Below the pieces are notes generated by a model that was not told the DNA's origin, did not search any database, and saw only the letters and a list, made by a program, of their open reading frames with translations. 64,000 nucleotides of DNA from Owenweeksia sp963758205 (GTDB taxonomy: Bacteria > Bacteroidota > Bacteroidia > Flavobacteriales > Schleiferiaceae): assembly GCA_963758205.1 (NCBI GenBank), contig CAVWUM010000002.1:620001-684000 (forward strand). Reading direction: 5' to 3'. Each line of letters opens with the position of its first letter. Within the stretch, counting starts at the first letter, position 1. The position numbers and the translations under genes were made by a program. Positions 35,025 through 44,608 of the stretch are shown in pieces.

Positions 35025-36715
35025 ACTGTTTCGGGATTATTTTTTTGACGTTTAAGGTATGCTTTATATACCAAAAGGCTTATTCCAACAAACAAGGCCA
35101 CCAGCAATCCACGGGCAGCATTTACATAATTTATTTTTTGCTCCAGTATAGCTATTTGCTCAGGGTCTGTAGCCGTGGCTATGGCATCTTTTATTCCGTT
35201 GTTTTGCAGCATCATTATTATGGAGCCATTGTCAAGGTTCCACCCGTTGCCGGCAAATAAGCCACTCAATGCGCTTGACCATTCTCCGCCTTGCGGCAGA
35301 AACAGTGAACCCAGAAATACAAACATCAATAATAGAGGAGTAACGTAAACCATAACCCATTTAAAGAACCCAGGGACTTTAATATCCGCCCCCATTGTAA
35401 GTTCGGCCCATCCTTTACGTATGCCAAATATCCAGGCAAACAGTATAGCCTCCGCGAGGGCAAACACTACCAGCGACATGGTACCCGCCCAATAGTCATA
35501 TTCATTAAAAAAGATCTGATCAACAGAACCATTGGCCGCTACCTGATACACCACCACCGTTGGTAAGCCAAAAAACAGAATTAGCAGACCAAAGCTCCAT
35601 GCAGCATTCTTTCGGCTAAAGTTGAATTCATCCTGCATAAAGCCCATCCAGGGTGTACCCATTGCCAGAGAAGAAGTAATACCTGCAAAAAACAGCAGGC
35701 CAAACCAGAAAACTCCGGCAAAGTTGCTGATGATTGCCCCCCACTGATCAAACAAGTATGGCATAGTTTGAAATGCCATACCAAAGCCGGCATTTTCCTT
35801 TACCCAATCAATACCAAGGTAACCGGCTGCAATAGGAATTACAATAAGGCTCCCTAAAACCACCTCAACAAACTCATTCATAAAACCGGCTGAAACCGCA
35901 TTTAATGCAACGTCATCCTTGGTTTTAAGGTAAGATGAGTAACAATGTACCGTACCCATACCCACACTAAGTGTGAAGAACATTTGACCCGCAGCGGCCA
36001 GCCACACTGTAGGATTGGAAAGGGAGTCGAACTGGGGTGTCCACAAAAAGTTAAGGCCATCCCAGGCACTGGCATCCGGGTGCTCGGGCGAAGCGCCATC
36101 TGTACCAAGGGTTAATCCGCGGAAAGCAAGAAAGGCACCGAAAATTAAAAGCATGGGCACCCCGATTTTAGCAGCGCGCTCCACACCTTTTAGTCCTCTT
36201 GATAATATATAAGTATTGAGGCCAAGGCACAAAATGTAAAATACCACCGCCTCATAAGGAATTCCCGTAGTAGACTTACCAATAGTGAGGTATTTATTAA
36301 AAAAGGCCGCTACGCTACTTTGATCCAAACCATTGAAAGTACCAATTATGGAGTGATACACATAAGACATGGTCCACGATTCAATGTAGCAATAATAGGA
36401 GGCCACGGCTATGTTGGTAAAAATCCCAAAAACACCGAAGTACTTCCAGAAACGGGCCTTACCCATGGTATCCAAAATAAATGGAGTACTGTGGTTGCCG
36501 TACTTGCCGCCAAAACGGCCCATACTCCACTCAATCCATAGTATGGGTATACCCATCAATAAAAAACAAACCAGATATGGGATGATAAAGGCGCCACCTC
36601 CATTTTGAACGGCCTGTACCGGAAACCTTAAAAAGTTACCAAGCCCAACTGCGTTGCCGGCCATAGCGAGAATCAGCCCCACACGGGTGCCCCAGGCCTC
36701 TTTATTGTTGCTCAT
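35021..36715 (-). CDS. Sodium-dependent transporter, NSS/SNF family
   Basis: 564 residues with about twelve membrane segments. The N-terminal WGTRVGLILAMAGNAVGLGNFLRFPVQAVQNGGGAFIIPYLVC is the unwound TM1 region that binds sodium and the amino-acid substrate in the LeuT fold. It probably imports a neutral amino acid, in symport with Na+. It forms a coupled pair with the small MetS-like gene. It is divergent from the AGCS symporter, sharing a 148-base intergenic region. Confidence 0.93.
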   Translation of the reverse strand: MSNNKEAWGTRVGLILAMAGNAVGLGNFLRFPVQAVQNGGGAFIIPYLVCFLLMGIPILWIEWSMGRFGGKYGNHSTPFILDTMGKARFWKYFGVFGIFTNIAVASYYCYIESWTMSYVYHSIIGTFNGLDQSSVAAFFNKYLTIGKSTTGIPYEAVVFYILCLGLNTYILSRGLKGVERAAKIGVPMLLIFGAFLAFRGLTLGTDGASPEHPDASAWDGLNFLWTPQFDSLSNPTVWLAAAGQMFFTLSVGMGTVHCYSSYLKTKDDVALNAVSAGFMNEFVEVVLGSLIVIPIAAGYLGIDWVKENAGFGMAFQTMPYLFDQWGAIISNFAGVFWFGLLFFAGITSSLAMGTPWMGFMQDEFNFSRKNAAWSFGLLILFFGLPTVVVYQVAANGSVDQIFFNEYDYWAGTMSLVVFALAEAILFAWIFGIRKGWAELTMGADIKVPGFFKWVMVYVTPLLLMFVFLGSLFLPQGGEWSSALSGLFAGNGWNLDNGSIIMMLQNNGIKDAIATATDPEQIAILEQKINYVNAARGLLVALFVGISLLVYKAYLKRQKNNPETV

Positions 36716-36751
36716 TTAAGTTGAATATGAGAATTAAGATTTGATTGGTAC

Positions 36752-36779
36752 CAAATATAGAAATATTCCCCACCCGCAA
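36752..36779 (-). promoter_or_regulatory. Promoter of the NSS transporter gene
   Basis: TATATTTG on the minus strand (36759-36752) with TTG at 36779-36777, 17 bases upstream. It lies 36 bases before the start codon. Confidence 0.6.
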
Positions 36780-36863
36780 TAGCAGCTATTTACACGCCAA
36801 TAGTTTGACCAGCCGGCATATTTTTGTCATTATTGCAAATTCTCAATCAGAAAACCCACACAC

Positions 36864-38669
36864 ATGTCGCAAAGCTACAAGCTGTTCGCTCTTTTAATCT
36901 TTTCGTTTTCAACACTTTTAGCGCAAAACCAGCCTCTTGAGATAGAGGAACTGAGGCTAAATAATACTACCGATCAAATTAATGATGGTACGGCCGAAAT
37001 AATTATGAAAGGGGGAACTCCTCCTTATAAATACTATTGGTCATCCGTTGGTACAGATACCAATGCGCGCTTATCAATGGGACTAACTGAAGGTATTGAC
37101 CACTCGGTTACAGTTAAGGATGCTGCGGGTAACGAACTAAACAAAACCTTTGAAATTGAAACAAAGGCCTTGGCCGAAAACTTCAATAGTACTTTTAAGC
37201 CAATAGTGGATGGCGTAGCTACCGTTATTTTTTGGGATCCGTTTTACGCTATGGGTTTGTATGATAATCGTGTTTATACTGATGATGGTAAACTGGCTAT
37301 GCACCCAAATGGTACTGTGCGCACCAATCAAATACCATTCATTGTAATCTGGCTGATATTCGGGGCCCTGTTTTTTACCATCCGGATGGGCGGTGTAAAC
37401 TTTTGGGGCTGGCGACACTCCATAAAACTGGTACGCGGAAAATTTGATGAAGATGATGCTCCGGGTGAGGTAACTCACTTTCAGGCATTGGCTACGGCCG
37501 TAAGTGCCACAGTAGGTTTAGGAAATATTGCCGGGGTAGCTGTGGCCATCTCGCTCGGTGAACCGGGAGCCACCTTTTGGCTGATAATTGCCGGCTTGCT
37601 GGGTATGGCTTCAAAATTTACTGAGTGTACGCTGGGTGTAAAATACCGTGATATTGGAGCTGATGGTGTTGTGGAAGGTGGCCCAATGCGTTATCTCCGA
37701 AAGGGATTAGCCAAAAAAAATATGGCGGGACTAGGTAAAGTGCTGGCCGTAATTTTTGCTATACTCGCCATTTTGGCCAGCTTTGGTGGTGGTAACATGT
37801 TTCAGGCCAACCAGGCCTATGAGCAACTATCCGGTCAGTTTCCGCTATTGCAAGGTATGGGGCCACAATTTGGCTTTGTAATGGCACTACTGGTTGGAGT
37901 GGTAATTATTGGAGGTATTAAGAGCATTGCCAAAGTAACCGAAAAGATTGTTCCTTTTATGGCCGGGCTTTACATCCTGGCAGCGCTCATTATTATCTTT
38001 AAAAATATTGCCAACATAGGAGATGCCTTTGCACTAATCTTCGAAGGTGCTTTTGATCCTGACGCTCTTTTAGGAGGTTTTATCGGTGTGATGATACAGG
38101 GATTCAGAAGAGCCGCATTTTCTAATGAGGCCGGTGTAGGATCAGCGGCTATTGCACACTCCGCAGCTAAAACCAAGCACCCTGTAAGCGAGGGTTTTGT
38201 GGCCCTGCTTGAGCCATTTATCGACACAGTAGTGGTTTGTACACTTACCGCTCTGGTACTTATTTTCACAGGTTTTTACCAGGATGATGGCCTGGGTGGA
38301 GCGCAACTTACTTCCAGCGCATTTGGTAGTGTTATTGGATGGTTCCCTTACGTATTGGTTCTGGCTATTTTCCTATTTGCCTTCTCTACTATGATTAGCT
38401 GGAGTTATTACGGTTTACGCGCCTGGACGTTCCTTTTCGGGCGTAACAAAACCACCGAAATCACCTATAAAATTCTTTTCCTAGTGTTTATCATAATAGG
38501 ATCTTCGGTAAGTCTGGGTGCCGTACTCGATTTTTCAGATATGATGATTTTGGCCATGGCACTCCCCAACATTGTTGGTTTACTGCTATTGAGTGGCGAG
38601 GTACGCAGCGAATTGAAAGATTACTGGGGTAAGTTTAAACGTGGAGAGATTTTAGAGAGAAAGGATTAA
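36864..38669 (+). CDS. AGCS-family amino acid:sodium symporter with N-terminal SprB-like domain
   Basis: 601 residues. An N-terminal signal-like helix (to about residue 21) and an extracytoplasmic segment of about 85 residues containing GGTPPYKYYWSS (about 50-61), the core of the SprB/SprB-like repeat, precede the transporter. The AGCS core starts near residue 105; landmarks are ATAVSATVGLGNIAGVAVAISLGEPGATFW, EGGPMRYLRKGL and FSNEAGVGSAAIAHSAA. AGCS proteins import alanine or glycine with Na+. The extra domain probably sits in the periplasm; its role is unknown. A terminator follows. Confidence 0.9.
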   Translation: MSQSYKLFALLIFSFSTLLAQNQPLEIEELRLNNTTDQINDGTAEIIMKGGTPPYKYYWSSVGTDTNARLSMGLTEGIDHSVTVKDAAGNELNKTFEIETKALAENFNSTFKPIVDGVATVIFWDPFYAMGLYDNRVYTDDGKLAMHPNGTVRTNQIPFIVIWLIFGALFFTIRMGGVNFWGWRHSIKLVRGKFDEDDAPGEVTHFQALATAVSATVGLGNIAGVAVAISLGEPGATFWLIIAGLLGMASKFTECTLGVKYRDIGADGVVEGGPMRYLRKGLAKKNMAGLGKVLAVIFAILAILASFGGGNMFQANQAYEQLSGQFPLLQGMGPQFGFVMALLVGVVIIGGIKSIAKVTEKIVPFMAGLYILAALIIIFKNIANIGDAFALIFEGAFDPDALLGGFIGVMIQGFRRAAFSNEAGVGSAAIAHSAAKTKHPVSEGFVALLEPFIDTVVVCTLTALVLIFTGFYQDDGLGGAQLTSSAFGSVIGWFPYVLVLAIFLFAFSTMISWSYYGLRAWTFLFGRNKTTEITYKILFLVFIIIGSSVSLGAVLDFSDMMILAMALPNIVGLLLLSGEVRSELKDYWGKFKRGEILERKD

Positions 38670-38693
38670 CACAATCCGGAATGCATAAAAAGC

Positions 38694-38720
38694 AAAGGCC
38701 CGCTCAAAAGCGGGCCTTTT
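38694..38720. terminator. Bidirectional terminator between convergent genes
   Basis: A perfect 11-bp stem AAAGGCCCGCT/AGCGGGCCTTT with a CAAA loop, between the symporter (plus) and the cold-shock gene (minus). A/T runs on both sides allow use in both directions. Confidence 0.85.
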
Positions 38721-38743
38721 AGTTAATAGTATGTAGAAGGTGC

Positions 38744-39184
38744 CTACCGCACCACTTTTACATTGATAGCGTTAAGGCCCTTAGGTCCTTTTTCGGTTTC
38801 AAATGTCACCAGGTTGTTTTCCACTATTTCTTCTTCAAGTGCATTTACATGCACAAAAATGCTTTCCTGTGTTTCTTTATCCTTGATAAACCCATAACCT
38901 TTGGAATCATTAAAAAAGGTTACCACGCCTTTGCGGATGGGATCTTCTTCCACACCCTCTTCTTTTTTGGGTACGCCAATTACAATGTCTTCAGCATCCA
39001 CTTTATCTTCAGGCTCGGGCGGGCTATCATGAAAATTACCATACACATCTACATACGTTAAGTTATCACCCTTATCCGTAGAGTTTGCCTTGCGCTCCTC
39101 CTTAGCTTTAAGCTTTGCTTCCTTTTTCTTCTGTCTTTTCTTTTCTCGTTCTTTCTTACCGAAGGATTCCTGAGATCTTCCCAT
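38744..39184 (-). CDS. Cold-shock domain protein with charged N-terminal extension
   Basis: 146 residues. The C-terminal 65 residues form the cold-shock fold with RNP1 KGYGFI and RNP2 IFVHV (GVVTFFNDSKGYGFIKDKE ... SIFVHVNALEEE). The N-terminal half is very rich in Lys/Arg/Glu (KKEREKKRQKKKEAKLKAKEERK), a disordered RNA-binding-like tail. It is likely an RNA chaperone. It lies 21 bases after a DEAD-box helicase gene on the same strand, a classic cold-adaptation pairing. Confidence 0.9.
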   Translation of the reverse strand: MGRSQESFGKKEREKKRQKKKEAKLKAKEERKANSTDKGDNLTYVDVYGNFHDSPPEPEDKVDAEDIVIGVPKKEEGVEEDPIRKGVVTFFNDSKGYGFIKDKETQESIFVHVNALEEEIVENNLVTFETEKGPKGLNAINVKVVR

Positions 39185-39205
39185 TTATTAAAAATTGATT
39201 TATAA

Positions 39206-40420
39206 TTAATTTACGAAGGTATAAGCCTTCCCTTTTTTACCTGCTCTGCCTGTACGCCCAATCCGGTGGATGTAGCTATCAATACTACCTGGCAGCTGGT
39301 AGTTTATAACATGTGTTACATCCGTTACATCAAGTCCTCTTGCAGCTACATCAGTAGCTACCAGCACCTGTACCTTACCGCTTTTAAATTTATCCAAAGC
39401 CTTTTGGCGATAGTTCTGGGTTTTATTTCCGTGTATTTCATCGGATTTTACACCCGCCTTTGATAGGTTTTTATGAACCCGGTTCACCCAACGCTTGGTT
39501 TCGGCAAACACCAATACTTTTTCAAAATCGGGTTGTTGTACCATGGTGAGTAAGGTAGAAAATTTATCCTGACCTTCATTAAGTCGAATGATTTCCTGCT
39601 CAATATGTTCACCGGTAGCTTCCCCACTACTTACTTTTATTTCCACAGGATTAGTAAGCAATATATCAATGTAAGGTTGCTGGGTTTTATCCAGAGTAGC
39701 CGAAAAAAGCATGGTGTGTCTGCGTTTGGTCATAGCTGTAGTAATGCGGTTAACATCCCGTGCAAACCCCATATCCAGCATACGATCAAATTCATCCAGT
39801 ACAAGTACTTCAAAATCTTTAAACCAAATGGCTTTACGATCATAAAGATCCAACAGGCGGCCGGGAGTACCTACCACAAGGTGGTTTTTACGCTGCAGAT
39901 TTTGCAAGTCTCTATTGATGTTTGTGCCACCAATAAAGCAGTTGCTGTAAAGCCCCAGTCCTTTAGTTAAACTTTTAAACTCCTCCTCAACCTGCACCGC
40001 CAACTCGCGGGTAGGCACTAATACCAGGGCCTGAAAATTCCGGCCGTTTTCTATTAAACTATTAATGATAGGAATTAAAAATGCACCTGTCTTTCCGGTT
40101 CCGGTTCGTGCTATTCCTAAAAGATCACGCTGATCCAGTAAAGCGTCCAGGGTTTTATCCTGAATTTCAGTTGGGTATTCAAACCCTTTTCTTGAAATCG
40201 CTGTAATTAAACTGCTGTGCAATGGCATTTCCTTAAAAGTTCTGTGCGCCTGGTAAGGCTCTATAACCTGCGGAACTGCTTTTTGCGTTAACAGGTTAAT
40301 ATCCACTGAACTTTGCTTTCTTCTGTTTTGAGGGCGGCCCTGAGGCTTTCCCTTTGCTATAAAGCTATTTTTATTTCTGCTTTTATTACCGCCTTTAGTG
40401 GCGGTTTTATTTTGAATCAT
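39206..40420 (-). CDS. DEAD-box RNA helicase (RhlE-like)
   Basis: About 404 residues from the ATG at 40420; the frame extends to 40477 but the extra 19 residues look unconserved. Helicase motifs: Q motif upstream of PTEIQ, motif I ARTGTGKT, Ia PTRELA, II DEFD (a DEXD variant, not DEAD), III SAT, V ARGLD, VI HRIGRTGRAG. It ends very soon after motif VI (GKAYTFVN). It unwinds structured RNA, in ribosome assembly or cold adaptation. The basic N-terminus (NKTATKGGNKSRNKN) may bind RNA. It is co-transcribed with the cold-shock gene. Confidence 0.92.
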   Translation of the reverse strand: MIQNKTATKGGNKSRNKNSFIAKGKPQGRPQNRRKQSSVDINLLTQKAVPQVIEPYQAHRTFKEMPLHSSLITAISRKGFEYPTEIQDKTLDALLDQRDLLGIARTGTGKTGAFLIPIINSLIENGRNFQALVLVPTRELAVQVEEEFKSLTKGLGLYSNCFIGGTNINRDLQNLQRKNHLVVGTPGRLLDLYDRKAIWFKDFEVLVLDEFDRMLDMGFARDVNRITTAMTKRRHTMLFSATLDKTQQPYIDILLTNPVEIKVSSGEATGEHIEQEIIRLNEGQDKFSTLLTMVQQPDFEKVLVFAETKRWVNRVHKNLSKAGVKSDEIHGNKTQNYRQKALDKFKSGKVQVLVATDVAARGLDVTDVTHVINYQLPGSIDSYIHRIGRTGRAGKKGKAYTFVN

Positions 40421-40513
40421 TTCAATATATATAAAGTTATTGGCCCTATTTATAAAGGTGGCCAGCCTTAATCCCAACAGGAGGGATAAAGCCTAAAAAT
40501 GGTATTGGGCTGC

Positions 40514-41612
40514 TTAGTGCCCCAGTTGATAAAGCATTTTGCCGTGGTTTTTCAATGCCTTTGCAAATGAAGGTTGGCAGAGATAAGGGATGCCAAACTC
40601 TAAAGCCGTGCTGGCTACAATTTTAGAAATATGGCGATAGTGGATATGACTGATATTGGCGAACAGGTGATGCTCCACCTGATAGTTTAAACCACCAATA
40701 AACCAAGAAAAAATCGGACTTTTTGGTGAAAAATTGGTTGTTGTACGCATTTGGTGCACTGCCCAGTTGTCTTCTATTTGGCCATCTTCATCAGGAGCGG
40801 GGAAATGAGTGGTAGGCATTACATGTGCTGTTTGGAAGATAATGGACAAAATGACCCCGGTAACAACATGCATTACCAAAAACCCCACAATTACCAGCCA
40901 GGGTGCTACCGGAGCAAAAAGCAATGGCAATACTAATATGTAGGCCAGGTACATGGATTTACCCATCGAAATTTTTACCAGCCGAATGATAAACTCTTTC
41001 CTGGTGCGAATAAGCCCAATCTTACGGTACTTAACAGCGCGTTTGTAATCCGTGTAGGCTACCTTAACCAGGGTCATCAGGCTATATAAAAACCAGGCAT
41101 ATACAAACTGAAAGCGGTGCATCTTCCGCTTTTTGTCATGTGGAGAAAACCTTAGCATAGGTGGCCCTATAATATCCTCATCTGCCTCGTGGATATTTGT
41201 AAAGGCATGGTGCAACACGTTGTGCTGAAATCGCCAGATGGTAGCATCGCCACCCAGCATATTCATTACCAGCCTTACAGTATTATTAATGAACTTGTGT
41301 TTTGAAAAAGAACCGTGGTTCGCATCATGCATAATATTTACACCAATGCCCGCTATGCCCACGCCCATTAGGGCCCAAAGTGCTATAGCGAGCCATGCAT
41401 TACTTACTACAAATAGCAAAATAAATGGGATGAAGAACAAACTCAACATTACCATAGACTTTAATATAATGGGAAAACCACCATATATAGCCTTTTTGCT
41501 TGTTTTAAAATATTGATTTACGTTTTGGTGCAGAGCCTTAAAAAACTGGGCATCCGACTGGCGGGAGAACTTATGTGATATTTGAATAATCGTAAGAATT
41601 TACACGCCTCAT
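40514..41612 (-). CDS. Acyl-CoA/fatty acid desaturase (apparent N-terminal frameshift)
   Basis: A membrane di-iron desaturase with the three histidine boxes HDANHGS, HNVLHH and QVEHHLF, so active-site residues are intact. The first ATG in frame is at 41455, but clear desaturase-like coding (KFSRQSDAQFFKALHQNVNQYF) continues upstream in the same frame to about 41575. No ATG, GTG or TTG precedes it. An ATG at 41612 lies in the next frame and gives MRRVNSYDYSNI; removing one base near 41574 would fuse it to KFSR. Either a single-base frameshift or an unusual start. It introduces double bonds into membrane fatty acids, fitting the cold-adaptation neighbours. Confidence 0.85.
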
Positions 41613-41846
41613 GCCACGGCACCACAATAAGCGGAGCTAGTAAAATAAAGAATGTGTGAATATTTAAAAATGAATAAATCAGCTAACCGATACTTAGCTG
41701 AATCTTTCAAAAAAGAGGTTTATTGAAATTACCTCTCTGCTAAGGAAGGGACGGCAAAGGTAGGTTTAATTTCAGGATATCCATCAAATCAACCAGATAT
41801 CTTCATTTCCCGCTTTTAGATATACATGGCTTTGCCTTGGTCTTAT
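41613..41846. other. Divergent intergenic region, no gene seen
   Basis: About 230 AT-rich bases between the desaturase (minus) and the ABC exporter (plus). Nothing beyond the -7 box at 41847 is recognised. Confidence 0.4.
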
Positions 41847-41854
41847 TACTTTTG
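41847..41854 (+). promoter_or_regulatory. -7 box for the ABC exporter
   Basis: TACTTTTG fits TAnnTTTG. It lies inside the longest open frame (which starts at 41826) and therefore supports the ATG at 41874 as the real start. Confidence 0.6.
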
Positions 41855-41873
41855 CACGCTCAAAATAGGATTG

Positions 41874-43649
41874 ATGTCGGAAGAGAAAAAACGGGCGAAG
41901 TTCAATTGGTCCACATTCAAAAAATCCCTAAGACTTTATACTTACGTTAAGCCTTACCGCGGTGAGTTCATCGTGGGGATGGTCTTCTTGCTACTCTCCA
42001 GTGCTGCAAACCTGGCTTTTCCAAAATATTTAGGTGAGTTGGTAGATGCAACCAATTCTGATCAGATTGCGGAAAATATTGCCGACATCTCACTCATATT
42101 AATCGCACTTTTGGTGGCCCAGGCCATTGTTTCTTTTTTCAGGGTGGTGTTGTTTGTAAACGTTACTGAAAAGACTTTGGCCTCATTAAGGCAGGCCACC
42201 TACAAACATCTCATAAAGCTGCCCATTCCATTTTTTAATGCAAAAAGAGTTGGCGAGCTCAACAGCCGCATATCTTCGGATATTTCTCTTTTACAGGAAA
42301 CCTTTACCACTACCATTGCTGAGTTTGTACGCCAGCTGGTCATCATTTTTGGTGGGATTATTATTTTACTTTTCACCTCGCCTCAGCTTACGCTTTTTAT
42401 GCTGGGAGTAGTGCCGGTAGTAGTGATTATTGCGGTTTTCTTCGGGCGATTTATCCGTAAGTATTCAAAAGACGTACAAAAACAAGTAGCGGAATCAAAC
42501 ACAATAGTTGAAGAAACCCTGCAGGGTATATTTAATGTAAAGGCATTTGCCAATGAATTTTTGGAAATGGCCCGCTACAAAACCAAAACCGATGAAGTAG
42601 CCAAAACCGGTATGAAAGGCGGTAAATACCGTGGTGCCTTCAGTTCATTTATAATATTGGGATTATTTGGTGCCATTGTAGCCGTAATATGGCAGGGCGT
42701 AAATCTTATTGCCTCTGGTGAACTGGAAACCGGGGAACTTTTCAGCTTTGTAATTTACTCCGGTTTTATTGGCGGCTCCATTGGTGGTTTTGCCAACGTA
42801 TATGCCAGTATCCAAAAAGCTATAGGCGCTACGGAAGAGCTTATGGAAATACTGGACGAACCCACGGAAGATCTCAGGGAAGTAGAAGCTAAAGAAAGGC
42901 TACAGGGCTTTGCCGGTAAAATTGAATTCAGCAACCTATCCTTTCAATACCCAAACAGAAAGGATATACAGGTGCTAAATGATATAAGCTTCAGCGCACT
43001 GCCCGGTGAACAGGTAGCTTTGGTTGGCCCAAGTGGTGCGGGTAAATCAACATTGGTTTCACTCATACTAAGGTTTTATAACCCGGTATCAGGTAAACTT
43101 TTGTTTGATGACAAGGATGCTAACGAATATGGCCTGAGTGAACTGAGAAACCAAATGGCCGTAGTGCCGCAGGATGTATTCCTTTTTGGTGGAACCATAC
43201 GCGAAAACATTGCTTATGGAAAACCTGATGCCACTGAAGAGGAAGTGATAGAGGCTGCCAAAAAAGCCAATGCCTGGGAGTTTATAAGCGAGTTTCCGGA
43301 AAAACTGGATACACTGGTTGGCGAACGGGGTGTTCAGCTTTCGGGAGGTCAGCGGCAACGTGTGGCAATAGCCCGTGCAGTGCTCAAAAATCCTAAAATT
43401 CTTATTCTTGATGAGGCCACTTCAGCCCTGGACTCTGAATCAGAACGCCTGGTGCAGGATGCCCTGGACAAACTGATGGTGGGCAGAACTTCTATTGTAA
43501 TTGCCCACAGGCTTTCCACCATCCGCAAGGCGGATAAAATAATTGTGCTGGATAAGGGCCGCGTAGTTGAAACCGGTACACATGACCAGCTGTTGGAAGT
43601 GGAAGATGGTGTCTATCGAAATCTGAGTTCGTTGCAGTTTGCCAACTGA
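41874..43649 (+). CDS. ABC transporter, fused permease-ATPase (MsbA/exporter type)
   Basis: 591 residues from the ATG at 41874. An N-terminal six-helix transmembrane domain (about residues 30-320) precedes an ATPase domain with Walker A GPSGAGKST, Q-loop VPQDVFLF, signature LSGGQ, Walker B ILILDEA and H-loop IAHRL. It exports a lipid or drug-like substrate as a homodimer; the lipid A flippase role of MsbA is possible but not shown. The 48 bases of extra frame upstream contain the promoter. Confidence 0.93.
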   Translation: MSEEKKRAKFNWSTFKKSLRLYTYVKPYRGEFIVGMVFLLLSSAANLAFPKYLGELVDATNSDQIAENIADISLILIALLVAQAIVSFFRVVLFVNVTEKTLASLRQATYKHLIKLPIPFFNAKRVGELNSRISSDISLLQETFTTTIAEFVRQLVIIFGGIIILLFTSPQLTLFMLGVVPVVVIIAVFFGRFIRKYSKDVQKQVAESNTIVEETLQGIFNVKAFANEFLEMARYKTKTDEVAKTGMKGGKYRGAFSSFIILGLFGAIVAVIWQGVNLIASGELETGELFSFVIYSGFIGGSIGGFANVYASIQKAIGATEELMEILDEPTEDLREVEAKERLQGFAGKIEFSNLSFQYPNRKDIQVLNDISFSALPGEQVALVGPSGAGKSTLVSLILRFYNPVSGKLLFDDKDANEYGLSELRNQMAVVPQDVFLFGGTIRENIAYGKPDATEEEVIEAAKKANAWEFISEFPEKLDTLVGERGVQLSGGQRQRVAIARAVLKNPKILILDEATSALDSESERLVQDALDKLMVGRTSIVIAHRLSTIRKADKIIVLDKGRVVETGTHDQLLEVEDGVYRNLSSLQFAN

Positions 43650-43667
43650 TTAACAGTTTGCTGTTAA
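43650..43667. repeat. Short palindrome after the ABC exporter
   Basis: TTAACAG-TTTG-CTGTTAA, a perfect 7-bp inverted repeat starting at the ABC stop codon. No T-tract follows, so it could be a processing signal, a weak terminator or a protein site. Confidence 0.35.
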
Positions 43668-43721
43668 CACAATCTCAACTTACATCTTTAGTTTTTTACT
43701 TAAGCTTCTATTTTTATCAGG

Positions 43722-44030
43722 ATGAAAAAACGCTGGGAAAATATACGTCACACCCGCTGGTTCAAAATACTCACCAATAAGTTTACCCTTACCACCATTG
43801 GCTTTGTGGTTTGGATGCTCTTTTTGGATGTAAACTCGTACCTCATCCACCATGAGCTAAATAACGAGATTGATGACCTGCAAAGCAGCATTGAGTACTA
43901 CGAAACAGAAATTGCCAGAGACAAAAAAAACCTGGAAGAACTGACTACGGACCCCGCAAAATTTGAAAAATTTGCCCGCGAACAGTATTGGATGAAAAAG
44001 CCGGGCGAAGAAATCTACCTAATAGAATAA
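43722..44030 (+). CDS. Septum formation initiator (FtsB/DivIC-like)
   Basis: 102 residues. One membrane helix (FTLTTIGFVVWMLFLDVNSYL, about 16-36) is followed by a coiled coil (ELNNEIDDLQSSIEYYETEIARDKKNLEEL) and a conserved C-terminal part (FEKFAREQYWMKKPGEEIYLI). This is the bitopic FtsB/DivIC layout of the divisome. It is followed 7 bases later by a secreted protein gene. Confidence 0.9.
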   Translation: MKKRWENIRHTRWFKILTNKFTLTTIGFVVWMLFLDVNSYLIHHELNNEIDDLQSSIEYYETEIARDKKNLEELTTDPAKFEKFAREQYWMKKPGEEIYLIE

Positions 44031-44037
44031 GCACAGT

Positions 44038-44565
44038 ATGCGATTTACAACCCTCACCCTGCTCACACTCTTAACACTACAAACTGTAAAATCGCAAACC
44101 CGTTTTAACCTTGATTTTCTGGAAGGCCGTATTGGCTACCTTGAAGCGATATATAGCAATGACAGAGCGGTAAGGCTTTATGAAGATTCTGTAATGGTGG
44201 TGGCCGGTTTTCGCTCAAATGAGCATATTGCCGCAATTGACTCCATGTACCGAGTGGACTCCGTACTTACCCTTAAAATAGATGAGTACCTCAATACCTA
44301 TGGTTATCCCGAAAAGGAAAACTATGGAGAAATTGCCACCATGACGCCCTGGCTTATACTGAACCACTCCCCTATTGAAAAAATAAGGCTGAAGCACTTT
44401 AAAACCCTTTATGAGGCCTACCGGGATGAGAACCTTGCAGAAAGGCGGATGATTGACTTCCTTGAACGAGAGTACAGCTTTAGGTTCAAAAAAGAATTCA
44501 GCTCCTACAGTGCAGATAAAGCCCGCATGAAAGAACTTATGGCTGCGCTGGAGCTGAAGAAGTAA
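44038..44565 (+). CDS. Hypothetical secreted protein
   Basis: 175 residues with an N-terminal signal (MRFTTLTLLTLLTLQTVKSQ). The mature part is helical and charged (ERRMIDFLEREYSFRFKKEFSSY); no family recognised. It starts 7 bases after the DivIC-like gene and may be co-transcribed. Confidence 0.65.
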   Translation: MRFTTLTLLTLLTLQTVKSQTRFNLDFLEGRIGYLEAIYSNDRAVRLYEDSVMVVAGFRSNEHIAAIDSMYRVDSVLTLKIDEYLNTYGYPEKENYGEIATMTPWLILNHSPIEKIRLKHFKTLYEAYRDENLAERRMIDFLEREYSFRFKKEFSSYSADKARMKELMAALELKK

Positions 44566-44582
44566 ACTCACCCATTTTTTAA

Positions 44583-44604
44583 GACCTTTGCGCTAAACGC
44601 AAAG
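44583..44604 (+). promoter_or_regulatory. Operator-like inverted repeat upstream of mutA
   Basis: CTTTGCG-CTAAA-CGCAAAG, a perfect 7-bp inverted repeat (44586-44604), overlaps a -7-like GACCTTTG and ends 4 bases before the mutA ATG. It could bind a regulator or hinder translation. Confidence 0.45.
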
Positions 44605-44608
44605 TACC

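Noticed and set aside
40421..40477. Helicase start at 40477
   Set aside because: The 19 extra residues look unconserved, and the ATG at 40420 gives the typical basic N-terminus.
41826..41873. ABC exporter start at 41826
   Set aside because: The frame contains the -7 box at 41847; ATG at 41874 is better.
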